Notes: a model not told the origin generated them from the sequence alone. A DNA stretch of 64,000 nucleotides from Gemmatimonadaceae bacterium (GCA_040882285.1 JBBEBQ010000007.1:62001-126000); one strand, 5' to 3'. Counted from the first letter of the stretch, positions 34,347 to 44,583 are shown. Program-made: numbers and translations.

Positions 34347-35156
34347 ATGCTGGAAACGGTGAACGAAAGGCTCGACACCGCGCGACCATATCTCGCCCAG
34401 CTGGCGTGGCGGACGCTCCTCACGCCGGCCCTCTCCGGCCCGGAGAACATGGGGTGCGACACGGCGCTGATGGAACGGGCCCGTTCGACCGGCGAGGCGG
34501 TTGTCCGCGTTTACTCCTGGAGCACGCCGACGCTCTCCTTCGGCCGGAACCAGAGGACCGGAGCGTACGACCGGGAGGCGCTCGCGCGCGCGGGAATCGC
34601 AGTCGTGCGCCGCCCCACCGGCGGACGCGCGATCCTGCACCACCGCGAGATCACCTACAGCGTGACCGCGCCCGTCGCGCCCGGCGGTTCGATCGCCGCG
34701 GAATACGACTGGATCAACGCCTTGCTCCTCCGCGCGCTGCGCTCGCTCGGCGTCGATGCGGCGATCGCGGCGCGGACGGGCCGCGCGCCCGCGCCCGACG
34801 CCAACCCCTGTTTCGCCGAGCCGACCGCCGGCGAGATCACCCTCGGCGGACGCAAGCTCGTCGGGAGCGCGCAGTACCGCGAGGCCGGCGCCATGCTGCA
34901 GCACGGATCGATCCTGATCTCCGACGACCAGTCGTCGCTGGCGGCGCTCGCGGGCGAGGGCGACACGCCGCCTCCGGCCACGCTGGAGCAGGCCCTCGGC
35001 CGCGCTCCCAGGCCGGCGGAGCTGCACGACGCGCTGCTCGCGGTGATACGGGAAGACGGCATCGAGCCCGCGCCGGTCGCGCAGGCGGAATTGGCGGACT
35101 CGGTCACGCGATACGTGCCCGCGTTCGAGGATCCGCAATGGACATGGCGCGGGTGA
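34347..35156 (+). CDS. Lipoate-protein ligase A / octanoyltransferase family protein
   Basis: About 269 residues. It has the BPL/LplA fold signatures VVRRPTGGRAILHHREITYSV (substrate loop) and GGRKLVGSAQYREAGAMLQHGSI (the conserved lysine in GRKLVGS). The family attaches lipoate or octanoate to E2 and GcvH proteins; members like LipM act as octanoyltransferases. The window also holds lipA and lipB, so this protein may serve salvage or the glycine-cleavage branch. The start MLETVNERLD at 34347 suits the family. It is 17 bp before the next gene and probably not functionally linked to it. Confidence 0.85.
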   Translation: MLETVNERLDTARPYLAQLAWRTLLTPALSGPENMGCDTALMERARSTGEAVVRVYSWSTPTLSFGRNQRTGAYDREALARAGIAVVRRPTGGRAILHHREITYSVTAPVAPGGSIAAEYDWINALLLRALRSLGVDAAIAARTGRAPAPDANPCFAEPTAGEITLGGRKLVGSAQYREAGAMLQHGSILISDDQSSLAALAGEGDTPPPATLEQALGRAPRPAELHDALLAVIREDGIEPAPVAQAELADSVTRYVPAFEDPQWTWRG

Positions 35157-35173
35157 GGCGCAATCTTCCGGCG

Positions 35174-36847
35174 ATGCGATCGATCTTGAAACGCTCCGCA
35201 GCCGGCGTCGTCCTCCTGTGCACGTTGAGCGCGTGCGACCGGCGGGCCGAGTCCGGCGCCGTGACCGGCGGCACGATCGTCGTCGCCGTCGCGGCCGACG
35301 TGGACGCGCTGATTCCGCCGTTGGTGACATCCACGCAGGGACGGCAGGTCACGGACCTGATCTTCGACCGGCTCGCGGACATCGGCGATTCGCTCAACAC
35401 CACCGGCGACTACGGCTTCCGGCCGCGGCTCGCGGAGCGGTGGACGTGGAGCCCGGACTCGCTCCAGATCACGTTCACGCTGAACCCGCTCGCCCGCTGG
35501 CACGACGGGCGCGCCGTCACCGCCCGCGACGTCCGGTTCACGCACCAGCTCTTTCAGGACCCGGAAGTAGCGGCGCCGCTGGCCGCGCTGCTGGCGAACA
35601 TCGATTCGGTGAGCGCGCCCGATTCGCTCACCGCGATCTTCTGGTTCAGGGGCCGCTCGCCGCAGCAGTTCTTCGACGCGGTGTACAACCTGCTCATCGT
35701 TCCCGAGCATCTGCTCGGCGGCGCGCCGCGCTCCCAGCTGCGCGGGACGGCGTTCGCGCGGTCGCCTGTCGGAAGCGGCCGCTTCCGTTTCGCGCGCTGG
35801 CAGCCGGCGGTCTCGCTGGAAGTCGTAGCCGACACCAACAACTACGCCGGCCGGCCGAACATCGACCGCGTGATCTGGACGGTGTCGCCCGATTTCACGA
35901 CCGCGTCCACCAAGCTGCTAGCCGGTGAGGCGGACGCGTTCGAGGCCGTGCGGCCCGAAATGATACCGGAGATACAGAAGAACCCCGCGCTCCGGCTGGT
36001 CACGTATCCCGGCCTGGAGTACGGCTTCCTTCAGTTCAACCTGCGCGACCCCCGCCGGCCGTCGCTGCCGCACCCTCTTTTCGGCGACCGCCCGACACGC
36101 GTCGCAATATCGGCGGCGCTGGACCGTGCGGCGCTCGTGCGCAACGTATTCGACACTCTCGCGACCGTGGCCATCGGTCCGACCGTGCGGGGCTACGTCG
36201 GAGCCGATCCCACCCTGCCGCGGATCGGGTACGACTCCGCGCTGGCCAACGCGGTGCTCGACTCTCTCGGATGGAGACGCGGGCGCGACGGCGTGCGCAC
36301 GCGCGGGGGACGGCAGCTCGCGTTCTCCATCGTCACTCCGACGTCGAGCCGGAACAGGGGTAGGATGGCCGTGCTGATTCAGGAGCAGCTGCGCGGGATC
36401 GGCGTAGCGGTGGAGATCGAGTCGCTGGACAACGCGGCGTTCCTGACGAAAATGAGGGATCGCTCGTTCGATGCAGCGCTCGGCGGCTGGCGGCTGGATC
36501 CCGCGCCGGGAATCAGACAGACGTGGGGAACCGCCGGATCCCGCGCACCCGGCGGAACCAACTTCGGGTCCTACGAGAGTCCGGAGTTCGACCTGCACGT
36601 GGACAGCGCGCTGTCCACGATGGACCCCGTGGAGGCGCACGCGCACATGCGCCGCGCGTACGAGGTGATCATCCGGGACGCGCCCGCGGTGTGGCTGTAC
36701 GAGCCGCTCTCGATGCTCGCGCTGCACAGCCGCATCCGGCCCGGCGTTCTGCGGCGGGACGCTTGGTGGGCGCATCTCGCGGATTGGACGATCGACCCCG
36801 ACGCGCGACTGCCGCGCGACAATATCGGTCTGACTCCGACGCCGTGA
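35174..36847 (+). CDS. Peptide/nickel ABC transporter substrate-binding lipoprotein
   Basis: About 557 residues with a lipoprotein signal MRSILKRSAAGVVLLCTLSAC (lipobox LSAC). The mature protein is an SBP family 5 (DppA/OppA) type: RLAERWTWSPDSLQITFTL, WHDGRAVTARDVRFTHQLF, and ALDRAALVRNVFDT with later GVRTRGGRQLAFSI. It captures peptides or similar solutes outside the inner membrane. The start could also be up to 12 codons earlier; the lipoprotein signal decides. It stops two bases before the first permease gene: a five-gene transporter operon. Confidence 0.92.
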   Translation: MRSILKRSAAGVVLLCTLSACDRRAESGAVTGGTIVVAVAADVDALIPPLVTSTQGRQVTDLIFDRLADIGDSLNTTGDYGFRPRLAERWTWSPDSLQITFTLNPLARWHDGRAVTARDVRFTHQLFQDPEVAAPLAALLANIDSVSAPDSLTAIFWFRGRSPQQFFDAVYNLLIVPEHLLGGAPRSQLRGTAFARSPVGSGRFRFARWQPAVSLEVVADTNNYAGRPNIDRVIWTVSPDFTTASTKLLAGEADAFEAVRPEMIPEIQKNPALRLVTYPGLEYGFLQFNLRDPRRPSLPHPLFGDRPTRVAISAALDRAALVRNVFDTLATVAIGPTVRGYVGADPTLPRIGYDSALANAVLDSLGWRRGRDGVRTRGGRQLAFSIVTPTSSRNRGRMAVLIQEQLRGIGVAVEIESLDNAAFLTKMRDRSFDAALGGWRLDPAPGIRQTWGTAGSRAPGGTNFGSYESPEFDLHVDSALSTMDPVEAHAHMRRAYEVIIRDAPAVWLYEPLSMLALHSRIRPGVLRRDAWWAHLADWTIDPDARLPRDNIGLTPTP

Positions 36848-36848
36848 C

Positions 36849-37820
36849 GTGATCGCGTTCCTACTGCGTCGCGCCGTCCATACGCTCGTAGTAGTCGCCG
36901 CAGTCGCAACGCTCGTTTTCGTCCTGATTCACGCGGCCCCCGGCGATCCCTTCGCCGGCTCGCTCGACAACCCGAACGTCACCGAGGAAGTGCGCGCGCG
37001 CTGGCGCGCGTCGTACGGGCTCGACCAGCCCCTCCCGGTACAATACGGCCGCTACCTTGCGCGCCTCGCCCGGGGAGATCTCGGCTGGTCCTTCTCGCGG
37101 CAGCAGCCGGTGAGCGCGGTGATCGGCGATTCGCTCCCGCGCACGCTGCTGCTCGTGGGGCTCGCGCTGGTGTTCGCGTTCGGCGCGGGAGTCGCGCTCG
37201 CGCTCGCGCAGACGCGCAGGCGCGGGCGGCCGTTCGATCGCGTCGCCGGCGGGCTGTCGCTTGTCCTGCTCTCGATGCCCGACTTCTGGCTCGGACTCCT
37301 GCTGCTGCTCGTCTTCAGCTACTGGATCCCCCTGTTCCCCGTCGGCGGAATGACGGACGTGGTGGAGTACCCGTATCTCGGCGCCGGCGCGCGCCTGCTC
37401 GACCGCGCGCACCACATCGTCCTCCCGCTCGCCACTCTCGTTCTCGCGGCGGCCGCCGCCGTCGCGCGCTACCAGCGCGCGGCGCTGCTCGAAGTGCTGC
37501 CGCGCGATTACATCCGATCCGCGCGCGCGAAGGGCGTGGACGAGCGCGCCGTCGTCCGCCGGCACGCGCTGCGCAACGCGCTGATGCCGGCCATCACGCT
37601 GCTCGGCACCAGCCTGCCGGCGCTGGTCGGCGGCGTGGTGTTCGTCGAGAAGGTCTTTTCCTGGCCGGGAATGGGACTCGTGGCCGTAGACGCCGTCTCC
37701 TCGCGCGACTACCCGCTGGTGCTGGCGGTCGTGATCGTCGGCACCGTGGTCGTGGCGGCGGGAAATCTTCTGGCGGACGTGTTGTATCGCGTGGCCGATC
37801 CCAGGCTGCGCGATGGCTGA
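36849..37820 (+). CDS. Peptide ABC transporter permease (DppB-like)
   Basis: 323 residues from a GTG start. Hydrophobic first helix (RRAVHTLVVVAAVATLVFVLIHAAPGDPF), then YGLDQPLPVQYGRYLARLARGDLG, the standard DppB N-terminus, and the EAA loop DYIRSARAKGVDERAVVRRHALRNALMP near residue 220. About six membrane spans. It overlaps the next permease by eight bases, so it is translationally coupled. Confidence 0.95.
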   Translation: MIAFLLRRAVHTLVVVAAVATLVFVLIHAAPGDPFAGSLDNPNVTEEVRARWRASYGLDQPLPVQYGRYLARLARGDLGWSFSRQQPVSAVIGDSLPRTLLLVGLALVFAFGAGVALALAQTRRRGRPFDRVAGGLSLVLLSMPDFWLGLLLLLVFSYWIPLFPVGGMTDVVEYPYLGAGARLLDRAHHIVLPLATLVLAAAAAVARYQRAALLEVLPRDYIRSARAKGVDERAVVRRHALRNALMPAITLLGTSLPALVGGVVFVEKVFSWPGMGLVAVDAVSSRDYPLVLAVVIVGTVVVAAGNLLADVLYRVADPRLRDG

Positions 37821-38673
37821 GCGGCCGCTCGCGGTGCCGGCGCCGCGCCCGATGCGGATGGGCACGAGGGTGGCGGTCGCCGCTCTCGCCGTCATCGTGC
37901 TCGCAGCGGTGGCGGCTCCGTTGATCGCCCCGTACGACCCCTTCGCCCAGCCCGACATCGTCGGCGGCAACATCCTGCCGCCGACGCCGGAACATCCGCT
38001 GGGGACCGACCAGTTCAGCCGCGACGTGCTGAGCAGGGTGCTGTTCGGCGCGCGGGTCTCGCTGCTGGTCGGACTGCTGGCCACCACTGTGGCCGTGACC
38101 GTCGGGACTGCCTGGGGTCTCGCCGCGGGGTACGTCGGCGGCGTGGTGGACGAGATCATGATGCGCCTGGTGGACGCCCTGATGTCCATCCCGCGCGTCC
38201 TGCTCGTGCTGGCGCTCGTGGCGCTGTGGGGGCGGATGTCCACTACGGGGCTGGTGCTCCTGCTGGGGCTCACGGGCTGGTTCCAGCTCAGCCGCCTGGT
38301 GCGCGCCGAAGTGCTGACGGCGCGGGAAACGGACTATGTGGCCTCGGCCCGGGCGCTGGGCGCGCACGACTTTCGCATCGCGGTCCGCCATGTGCTCCCG
38401 AACGTGCTCCCGCCCATTATCGTTTTTGCGACGATCGGACTCGGCAACGTCATCGTGCTCGAGGCGGGACTCTCCTACCTGGGGTTCGGGATACAGCCTC
38501 CGATTCCGAGCTGGGGCAACATGATCCGCGACGGCTCCGAGCTGATGACGGCGGCGTGGTGGATCTCCCTCTTTCCGGGCCTTGCCATAGTGGCGACGGT
38601 GGTGGCGGTGAACGCTCTGGGCGACGGACTCCGGCAGGCGCTCGGACACACGGACAGCTACGCGCATGAGTAG
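37813..38673 (+). CDS. Peptide ABC transporter permease (DppC-like)
   Basis: 286 residues. N-terminal helix and IAPYDPFAQPDIVGGN, then HPLGTDQFSRDVLSRVLFGARVSL, the DppC signature, and the EAA loop DYVASARALGAHDFRIAVRHVLPN. It forms the channel with the DppB-like protein. Overlaps the ATPase gene by eight bases. Normal length. Confidence 0.95.
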   Translation: MAERPLAVPAPRPMRMGTRVAVAALAVIVLAAVAAPLIAPYDPFAQPDIVGGNILPPTPEHPLGTDQFSRDVLSRVLFGARVSLLVGLLATTVAVTVGTAWGLAAGYVGGVVDEIMMRLVDALMSIPRVLLVLALVALWGRMSTTGLVLLLGLTGWFQLSRLVRAEVLTARETDYVASARALGAHDFRIAVRHVLPNVLPPIIVFATIGLGNVIVLEAGLSYLGFGIQPPIPSWGNMIRDGSELMTAAWWISLFPGLAIVATVVAVNALGDGLRQALGHTDSYAHE

Positions 38674-39700
38674 TCCGCTCCTCACCGTGAAGGACCTGCG
38701 CACGTACTTCTATCTCGGCGGCGACGCCGTGGCGCGCTCGGTGGACGGCGTGTCCTTCAGCATCGACGCGGGCGAGACGGTCGGGATCGTCGGCGAATCG
38801 GGGTGCGGCAAATCGGTGACCGCGCTCTCGATCATGCGGCTGATCCGCTCCCCCGGCAGAGTCGAGCCGGGGAGCAGGATCGAGTTCGACGGCAAGGACC
38901 TGATCGCGCTCGACGAGGAATCCATGCGGCGGATCCGCGGCAACCGGATCGCCATGATCTTCCAGGAGCCGATGTCCGCGCTGAACCCCGTGTTCACGGT
39001 CGGCGACCAGATCGCCGAAGTCGCGCGGATTCACGCGGGCGCGACACGGCGCGAGGCGTGGAAGAAGGCCGTGGAGATGCTCGGGCTCACCGGCATCCCC
39101 GCGCCCGACCGGCGGGCGAAGCAGTACCCGCATCAGCTCTCCGGCGGAATGCGCCAGCGCGTGCTGATCGCGATGGCGCTGGTGATGAACCCGGCGCTCA
39201 TCATCGCGGACGAGCCGACGACGGCGCTCGACGTGACGATCCAGGCGCAGATCCTCGAGCTGCTGCGCGACGTGCAGCAGAAGTTCGGCACCGCCGTGCT
39301 GCTGATCACGCACGACCTCGGCGTGATCGCGGAGATGACGCAGCGCGTCATCGTGATGTACGGCGGCGAGGTGGTGGAGCAGACGTCCACGCCCGAGCTG
39401 TTCACGTCCGCGCACCATCCGTACTCCGAGGGGCTGCTGCACGCCATGCCGCGGGTCGGCGACAAGCGCGAGCGGCTGAACGTGATTCCCGGCACGGTGC
39501 CGCCGCCGACCGCGTGGCCAAGCGGCTGCCGCTTTCACGACCGGTGCAAGTACTCGTGGGAGCGCGCGGAGCGCGAGCACCCGCCGCTATACACCATCGC
39601 GCCCGGTCATGTGAGCCGCTGTCATCTGGCCGAGGAGCCGCAGCGGCGGAACGAGCCGCACAGGCCGCTCGTCGCGCGGCGGAGGATCGACGCGTCATGA
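38666..39700 (+). CDS. Peptide ABC transporter ATPase (DppD-like)
   Basis: 344 residues: Walker [10 protein letters not shown]-loop [13 protein letters not shown], signature LSGGMRQRV, Walker [14 protein letters not shown], and the C-terminal oligopeptide-transporter domain with [15 protein letters not shown], whose cysteines (with a further CHLAEE) commonly bind a 4Fe-4S cluster. It energises the permeases. Overlaps the second ATPase gene by four bases. Confidence 0.96.
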   Translation: MSSPLLTVKDLRTYFYLGGDAVARSVDGVSFSIDAGETVGIVGESGCGKSVTALSIMRLIRSPGRVEPGSRIEFDGKDLIALDEESMRRIRGNRIAMIFQEPMSALNPVFTVGDQIAEVARIHAGATRREAWKKAVEMLGLTGIPAPDRRAKQYPHQLSGGMRQRVLIAMALVMNPALIIADEPTTALDVTIQAQILELLRDVQQKFGTAVLLITHDLGVIAEMTQRVIVMYGGEVVEQTSTPELFTSAHHPYSEGLLHAMPRVGDKRERLNVIPGTVPPPTAWPSGCRFHDRCKYSWERAEREHPPLYTIAPGHVSRCHLAEEPQRRNEPHRPLVARRRIDAS

Positions 39701-40773
39701 CCGCCGCGTCAGTCGGAAACGGTCAGCCGCTGCTGTCGGTGCGGAACCTGACGAAGGCGTTCCGCTCGCGGAAAGGGCTGCTCGGGCCGGCCGAGGTCGT
39801 GTACGCGGTCAACGACGTGTCGTTCGACGTGTACGACGGCGAGACGCTCGCGATCGTCGGCGAATCCGGCTGCGGCAAGACGACCACCGGCCGCTCGATT
39901 CTCCGCCTGATCGAGCCGACGTCGGGAGAAATCACATTCGCCGGCCAGAACGTGGCGGATCTGAAAGGCGGCGCGCTCCGGCGGATGCGGCGCGAGATGC
40001 AGATAATCTTCCAGGATCCGTTCTCCTCGCTGAATCCGCGCATGACCGTGGGCGCAATCATCCGCGAGGGGATGCTGATCCACGGCCTCGCTACCCGCGC
40101 GGAAGCGGACAAGCGGGCCGGCGCCCTGCTCGAGGAAGTAGGCTTGCGCGCTGAGTACGCGTCGCGCTATCCGCACGAGTTTTCCGGCGGCCAGCGCCAG
40201 CGGATCGGCGTCGCCCGGGCGCTGTCCGTGGAGCCGCGGCTGATAATCTGCGACGAGCCGGTATCCGCGCTCGACGTGTCGGTGCAGGCGCAGGTGATCA
40301 ACCTGCTGCAGGACCTGCAGCGGGAGCGCAGCCTCACCTACATCTTCATCGCGCACGACCTGTCGGTGGTCGAGCACATCGCCGACCGCGTCGCCGTGAT
40401 GTATCTCGGCAAGATCGTAGAGCTGGGCCGGTCCGAGGCGCTGTTCAGCCGGCCGCTCATGCCGTACACGCAAGCGTTGCTCTCCGCGGCTCCCGTGCCG
40501 GATCCGGCGCGCAGGCGCGAGCGCATCGTGCTGCAGGGCGACGTCCCCTCCCCCGCGAACCTTCCGAGCGGCTGCGTGTTCCACCCGCGCTGCCACCACC
40601 CCGCCAGGGACGAGGCGTGCGGGAAGATCGCCCCGCCGCTCGAGGAGAAGGAGGCCGGCCACTTCGCCGCGTGCATCAAGCAGCCGCCAACCAAGGTGAC
40701 CTGGGAGGAGCAGCAACGTGCCGGTGGCGTGCATGAGCCCAGGCGGTATCTTCCCGTGGCGGCGCTGCACTGA
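39697..40773 (+). CDS. Peptide ABC transporter ATPase (DppF-like)
   Basis: About 358 residues from the ATG overlapping the DppD stop. Walker [10 protein letters not shown]-loop [13 protein letters not shown], signature [15 protein letters not shown], Walker [14 protein letters not shown], and a C-terminal [18 protein letters not shown] cluster-binding segment. It completes the SBP-BCDF set. The gene ends five bases before an intergenic heptamer repeat array. Confidence 0.96.
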   Translation: MTAASVGNGQPLLSVRNLTKAFRSRKGLLGPAEVVYAVNDVSFDVYDGETLAIVGESGCGKTTTGRSILRLIEPTSGEITFAGQNVADLKGGALRRMRREMQIIFQDPFSSLNPRMTVGAIIREGMLIHGLATRAEADKRAGALLEEVGLRAEYASRYPHEFSGGQRQRIGVARALSVEPRLIICDEPVSALDVSVQAQVINLLQDLQRERSLTYIFIAHDLSVVEHIADRVAVMYLGKIVELGRSEALFSRPLMPYTQALLSAAPVPDPARRRERIVLQGDVPSPANLPSGCVFHPRCHHPARDEACGKIAPPLEEKEAGHFAACIKQPPTKVTWEEQQRAGGVHEPRRYLPVAALH

Positions 40774-40778
40774 ATTCA

Positions 40779-40884
40779 GCTATTGGCTGTTGGCTATTGG
40801 CTATTGGCAACGGCCGAAAACCATTTGGAACCGATTGCAGCACGAAGTAAGAAGGCCAACAGCCAACAGCCAACAGCTAACAGC
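40779..40884. repeat. Heptamer inverted array H1 (TTGGCTA type)
   Basis: About four tandem heptamers of TTGGCTA/G (40779-40810) face about four inverted copies (40855-40884, AGCCAAC). They can fold into a long stem. The array fills the gap between the transporter operon and the POT gene and ends 12 bases before the POT start. Confidence 0.88.
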
Positions 40885-40896
40885 GGGGTTCCATTC

Positions 40897-42447
40897 ATGT
40901 CGGGCATTGTCGACGTAGGCGCAACGACCATCGATAGACCGCCGGCGCTGGACGACCGCGCGCTGTTCGGACATCCACGCGGTCTCGGGCTGCTGTTCGT
41001 CGTCGAGATGTGGGAGCGGTTCTCGTACTACGGCATGCGGGCCCTGCTCGTCCTGTACCTCGTCAACGCGCTGCACTGGCCAGACGGCGACGCCGCGCGG
41101 CTGTACGGCGCGTACACCGGCCTGGTCTATCTCACGCCGCTGATCGGCGGCTACCTCGCCGACAGGATCATCGGCACCCGGCGCTCGCTCGTGATCGGCG
41201 GAATCGTCATCGCGCTGGGGCATTTCGTGCTTGCGTTCGGGCCGGGTGCGGTGCCAGAGGGCCAAACGCTCAAGGACATGGGACAGCTGATCCCGTTCTA
41301 CCTCGGGCTCGCGCTCGTCGTCATCGGCACCGGCTTCTTCAAGCCGAACGTCTCGACGATGGTCGGACAGATCTATCTCGAGGGCGACGTCCGGCGCGAT
41401 TCGGGCTTCACGATCTTCTACATGGGCATCAACCTCGGCGCGTTCATCGCGCCGCTGGTGTGCGGCTACCTCGGCCAGAGAGTCGGCTGGCACTATGGCT
41501 TCGGCGCCGCCGGAGTCGGCATGACGCTCGGCCTCATCATCTACATGTGGGGCCGGGACAGGTATCTCCCGGGGATCGGCCTGCACGCCAAGCACGATCC
41601 GAACAACGCGGCCGCCGTCGCGGCGGAGTCCATGGAAGTGCCGTGGAATCCGTGGGCCGTCACCATCGGCGCCGCGCTGGGCGCGGGCCTCGTCTTCCTC
41701 GGAGCCGGCGACATCCATCCGGTGGACCTCACTATCCGCATGGCCATCGCCGGCATGGGCGTGGCGGCAGCGGTGCTCGCGATCTCCGGCACGCGCGGCG
41801 AAGAGCGCAACCGCGTGATCGCGCTGTTCATCGTCGTCTTCTTCGTGATCTTCTTCTGGATGGCGTTCGAGCAGGCGGGCAGCTCGATGAACCTGTTCGC
41901 CGACCGCCACACGAACATGAACATCAGCGGCTGGGAGATGCCGTCGAGCTGGTTCCAGTCCATGAACCCGCTGTTCATCCTCGTATTCGCGCCGGTGTTC
42001 GCGATCATCTGGATCTCGCTCGGCCGCCGCGGCATGGAGCCGTCGACACCGCTGAAGATGGTGCTCGGACTCGTGCTGCTCGGCACCGGTTTCCTGTTCC
42101 TCGTCGTCGCCGGCCGCTCGGTCGATCAGGGGTTCCAGGTGAGCGCGATGTGGCTCACGATGGCGTACCTGTTTCACACGCTGGGCGAGCTGTGCCTGTC
42201 GCCCGTCGGGCTGTCCTACGTCACCAAGGTGGCGCCGTACAAGTTCGCGTCGCTGCTGATGGGTGCGTGGTTTCTGGCGAGCTCGGCCGCGAGCTACCTA
42301 GGCGGCTGGCTTGCGGCGCAGACGGAGACCATCACCTCGCAGGCGAGCTTCTTCTCGATCCCCGTGGCGACCTCCTTCGGCGCGGCGTTCCTGCTGCTGC
42401 TGCTCGTGCCGCTGCTCAAGCGCCTTACCCGGAGCGTGAAGGCCTAG
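40897..42447 (+). CDS. POT/PTR2 family proton-dependent oligopeptide transporter
   Basis: About 516 residues. The N-terminus GLLFVVEMWERFSYYGMRALL carries the POT motif ExxERFxYYG, followed by YTGLVYLTPLIGGYLADRIIG and the second PTR2 signature region GTGFFKPNVSTMVGQIY. About twelve or more membrane spans. It imports di- and tripeptides with protons, complementing the ABC peptide transporter just upstream. The start was placed at MSGIVDVGATT; the frame before it runs through the repeat array and is not coding. Confidence 0.95.
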   Translation: MSGIVDVGATTIDRPPALDDRALFGHPRGLGLLFVVEMWERFSYYGMRALLVLYLVNALHWPDGDAARLYGAYTGLVYLTPLIGGYLADRIIGTRRSLVIGGIVIALGHFVLAFGPGAVPEGQTLKDMGQLIPFYLGLALVVIGTGFFKPNVSTMVGQIYLEGDVRRDSGFTIFYMGINLGAFIAPLVCGYLGQRVGWHYGFGAAGVGMTLGLIIYMWGRDRYLPGIGLHAKHDPNNAAAVAAESMEVPWNPWAVTIGAALGAGLVFLGAGDIHPVDLTIRMAIAGMGVAAAVLAISGTRGEERNRVIALFIVVFFVIFFWMAFEQAGSSMNLFADRHTNMNISGWEMPSSWFQSMNPLFILVFAPVFAIIWISLGRRGMEPSTPLKMVLGLVLLGTGFLFLVVAGRSVDQGFQVSAMWLTMAYLFHTLGELCLSPVGLSYVTKVAPYKFASLLMGAWFLASSAASYLGGWLAAQTETITSQASFFSIPVATSFGAAFLLLLLVPLLKRLTRSVKA

Positions 42448-42453
42448 TCCCCT

Positions 42454-42540
42454 CGCGCTGGGAAACGACAAAGGCATCCTCTCCGAGAGCTACGCTTTGC
42501 TAACACGCTCTCTGAGAGGATGCCTTTGTCGTTCCAGCGC
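42454..42540. repeat. Large inverted repeat IR1
   Basis: 26-base arms (42464-42489 and 42508-42533) match with one mismatch around an 18-base loop and extend outward with a small bulge. The arm core is AAAGGCATCCTCTC / GAGAGGATGCCTTT. It follows the POT stop by a few bases, between convergent genes, and may be a bidirectional transcription-end structure or a small mobile repeat. Confidence 0.85.
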
Positions 42541-42635
42541 TCCCGGCTCTTTGTGCGTGCGTACTGCGGAGGTAAGGGAGCGGCGGGCCCGCGGGCCCTA
42601 GTCGGCCGCAGGGCTATGCGGAGGTCGCCGCTGCG

Positions 42636-42760
42636 TGCGAAGGTGTGCCCCGGGGCATCCGGGTGGGTGTCCCGTGCAGGCGCGTGTTAGCGAGCGCAGT
42701 TTGCTCGCGTAGCGCCGAAACGGGATACCCATTCGGATGCCAACCGGGCACACCTTCGCA
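42636..42760. repeat. Large imperfect inverted repeat IR2
   Basis: A 125-bp near-palindrome: outer arms TGCGAAGGTGTGCCC / GGGCACACCTTCGCA are perfect, inner blocks GGCATCC / GGATGCC, GCGC / GCGC and GCGAGCGCA / TGCTCGC also pair, with bulges between. It lies just beyond the 3' end of the Omp85 gene. No coding potential. Origin (terminator, repeat element) unclear. Confidence 0.85.
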
Positions 42761-42785
42761 GGGACCGGCGAACTCGGATAAGAGC

Positions 42786-44528
42786 TTACGGCCAGCTGAA
42801 CACGCTCGCGGGCCGGCTCCGCTCGCGAGCCTGGTACAGATCCCGCGGCTCTCTCCAGAACACGCGGCCGAAGTCGCGCACCGTCAGGCGCGCCTCCAAC
42901 CGCCGCTTGCCGTCGGTGTTGAGCGGATACGCCAGATCGAGCCGCGCGAGCCGGCGCGAGCGCGGAGGCACCGCCATCAACAGACTGACACCCGCGCTGT
43001 ACCGAACCGGCGTGTCGACGCCGAAGGGCGAATCACCCGCCCAGATCTTCCCCGCGTCGACGAACCCCGCGATACCGATCGTCGCGTACTCCCGGAAGCG
43101 TCCCCAGACGTACTTGTCCTCCGCCCGCAGCACCAGCCGGCGCGCCCCGCCGGTCTGCGAGCTGCGATACCCGCGCAGTCCGCCGTCGGGTGAAGCGAAC
43201 GTGACCTGGTACGGCACGCGCGACCTCCAGCCGCCGCTCCATTCGAGACTCGCGGTGGACGTGTGGCGGAGAAACGGCCGCGCGAACAGCGCGAGCCGGC
43301 CGCTCGACGCCACGCTGTTCCAGTTGTCCTCCTTGCCCGCCCTTCGCCCTTCCACGTTCACCTCCAGCGCCGTGAACGCGGACGGCGACCCCATCCCGGC
43401 GTAGGCGCTGACCGACGCGAAGTAATCCTCGTCACCCTTTGGGTCGAGGAAAGTGAATCCGCGTCCGAGCACGAACCCGAGCTGCAGGCCCTTGCGCACG
43501 TCCTGCCTCGCGTCCAGCGCGTCGAAGCCCGTCACCGCCATGAATCGCAGGAGGCGAACGCCGAGCAGCGCATTGGCTCGCGCCTGCCGCTGCTCGATGT
43601 AGCGGCCGATCAGTACCGTCGAGGTGTCGGTCACGAGCGCGCCGTCCACCATGCGGACCGGCCCTTCTCCCGGCATGACGCGCTCGCGCGTGATCGATCC
43701 GCCGGCCAGCAGAATGCGTCCGATGGGACCGACGCGAACCACGCCGCCCGCCTCGATATATTCCCGGTCGACCGCGATGTGGACGGGATCCGCATCCGGG
43801 CGCCGGAACCGCGTGTAGATGTCGAGCTGCCCGGCGCCGACCCGCCAGGCAATGCGCTGCAGGTCCGTCAGAAAGGGGTGGCTCGCGTCCACCAGCCACT
43901 CCGTCCCGACCTGCAGCCGGCCCGCCTCCGCGGCGATCTGGTACGGGCGACCGAAGAACTGGTAGTCCCTGACGCGGATGTTGTACGCGTCACGAAATTC
44001 CCGGCCATCCTCCCACCTCACTTCGGCCTGCAGCCCGCTCCCGAAGAAGTTTCTGTTGCCGAGCTTCACCGAGCGGACGTGCGGCGACGAAGCCGAAATC
44101 GAGCCGCCCGCGATCAGCGAGATTTCGTCCACCGTCGTGACGCTGAGCACCACTCCCCCCTGGCCGTCGCTCAAGGCGACGACGGTGGCATCCGAGATGA
44201 ACGGTTGGGCGCGCAGGATGCGCTCCGACTCCGCGCGTCGCAGCTCCTCGCAGCGATCGCCGAGACCGAGCGCCATGTACCTCCGTACCGTTTCGGTCCG
44301 CGTCGTCGTATGTACCTTGCTCGCCGCCTGCCCGGTGCGTCCTATGAAAGTCCCATCGGCGCCGGGAAAGGGCGGGCGCGTGTCGATCTCGGTCGCCGTG
44401 ATGACCTGGCCGGCGCAGGGGACGGCTTCACGCTGCGCCACCTGCGCGGCAGCGGCGGCCGGGACGGCTGCCATGAGGCAGCAGAGGGCGGCGCTCAGCC
44501 ATGGGGGTCGCGCGAAGCGAACGCTCAT
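42786..44528 (-). CDS. Omp85/BamA superfamily outer-membrane protein
   Basis: About 580 residues from the ATG at 44528, with signal peptide MSVRFARPPWLSAALCCLMAAVPAAAAAQ. One POTRA-like segment follows (LRRAESERILRAQPFISDATV, then VVLSVTTVDEISLI). The rest is a beta-barrel with SVKLGNRNFFGSGLQAEVRWEDG and a late DGGLRGYRSSQTGG, which corresponds to the conserved RGY loop-6 motif of Omp85 proteins. It may insert or export proteins, or be a surface-antigen-like porin. Only one POTRA makes it shorter than BamA. The frame is open upstream, but the signal peptide fixes the start. Confidence 0.85.
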   Translation of the reverse strand: MSVRFARPPWLSAALCCLMAAVPAAAAAQVAQREAVPCAGQVITATEIDTRPPFPGADGTFIGRTGQAASKVHTTTRTETVRRYMALGLGDRCEELRRAESERILRAQPFISDATVVALSDGQGGVVLSVTTVDEISLIAGGSISASSPHVRSVKLGNRNFFGSGLQAEVRWEDGREFRDAYNIRVRDYQFFGRPYQIAAEAGRLQVGTEWLVDASHPFLTDLQRIAWRVGAGQLDIYTRFRRPDADPVHIAVDREYIEAGGVVRVGPIGRILLAGGSITRERVMPGEGPVRMVDGALVTDTSTVLIGRYIEQRQARANALLGVRLLRFMAVTGFDALDARQDVRKGLQLGFVLGRGFTFLDPKGDEDYFASVSAYAGMGSPSAFTALEVNVEGRRAGKEDNWNSVASSGRLALFARPFLRHTSTASLEWSGGWRSRVPYQVTFASPDGGLRGYRSSQTGGARRLVLRAEDKYVWGRFREYATIGIAGFVDAGKIWAGDSPFGVDTPVRYSAGVSLLMAVPPRSRRLARLDLAYPLNTDGKRRLEARLTVRDFGRVFWREPRDLYQARERSRPASVFSWP

Positions 44529-44583
44529 GGGTACGATATAGGGGCTCGGCACGACTACGGACAGGGCTGGACCGGGCGACCGG

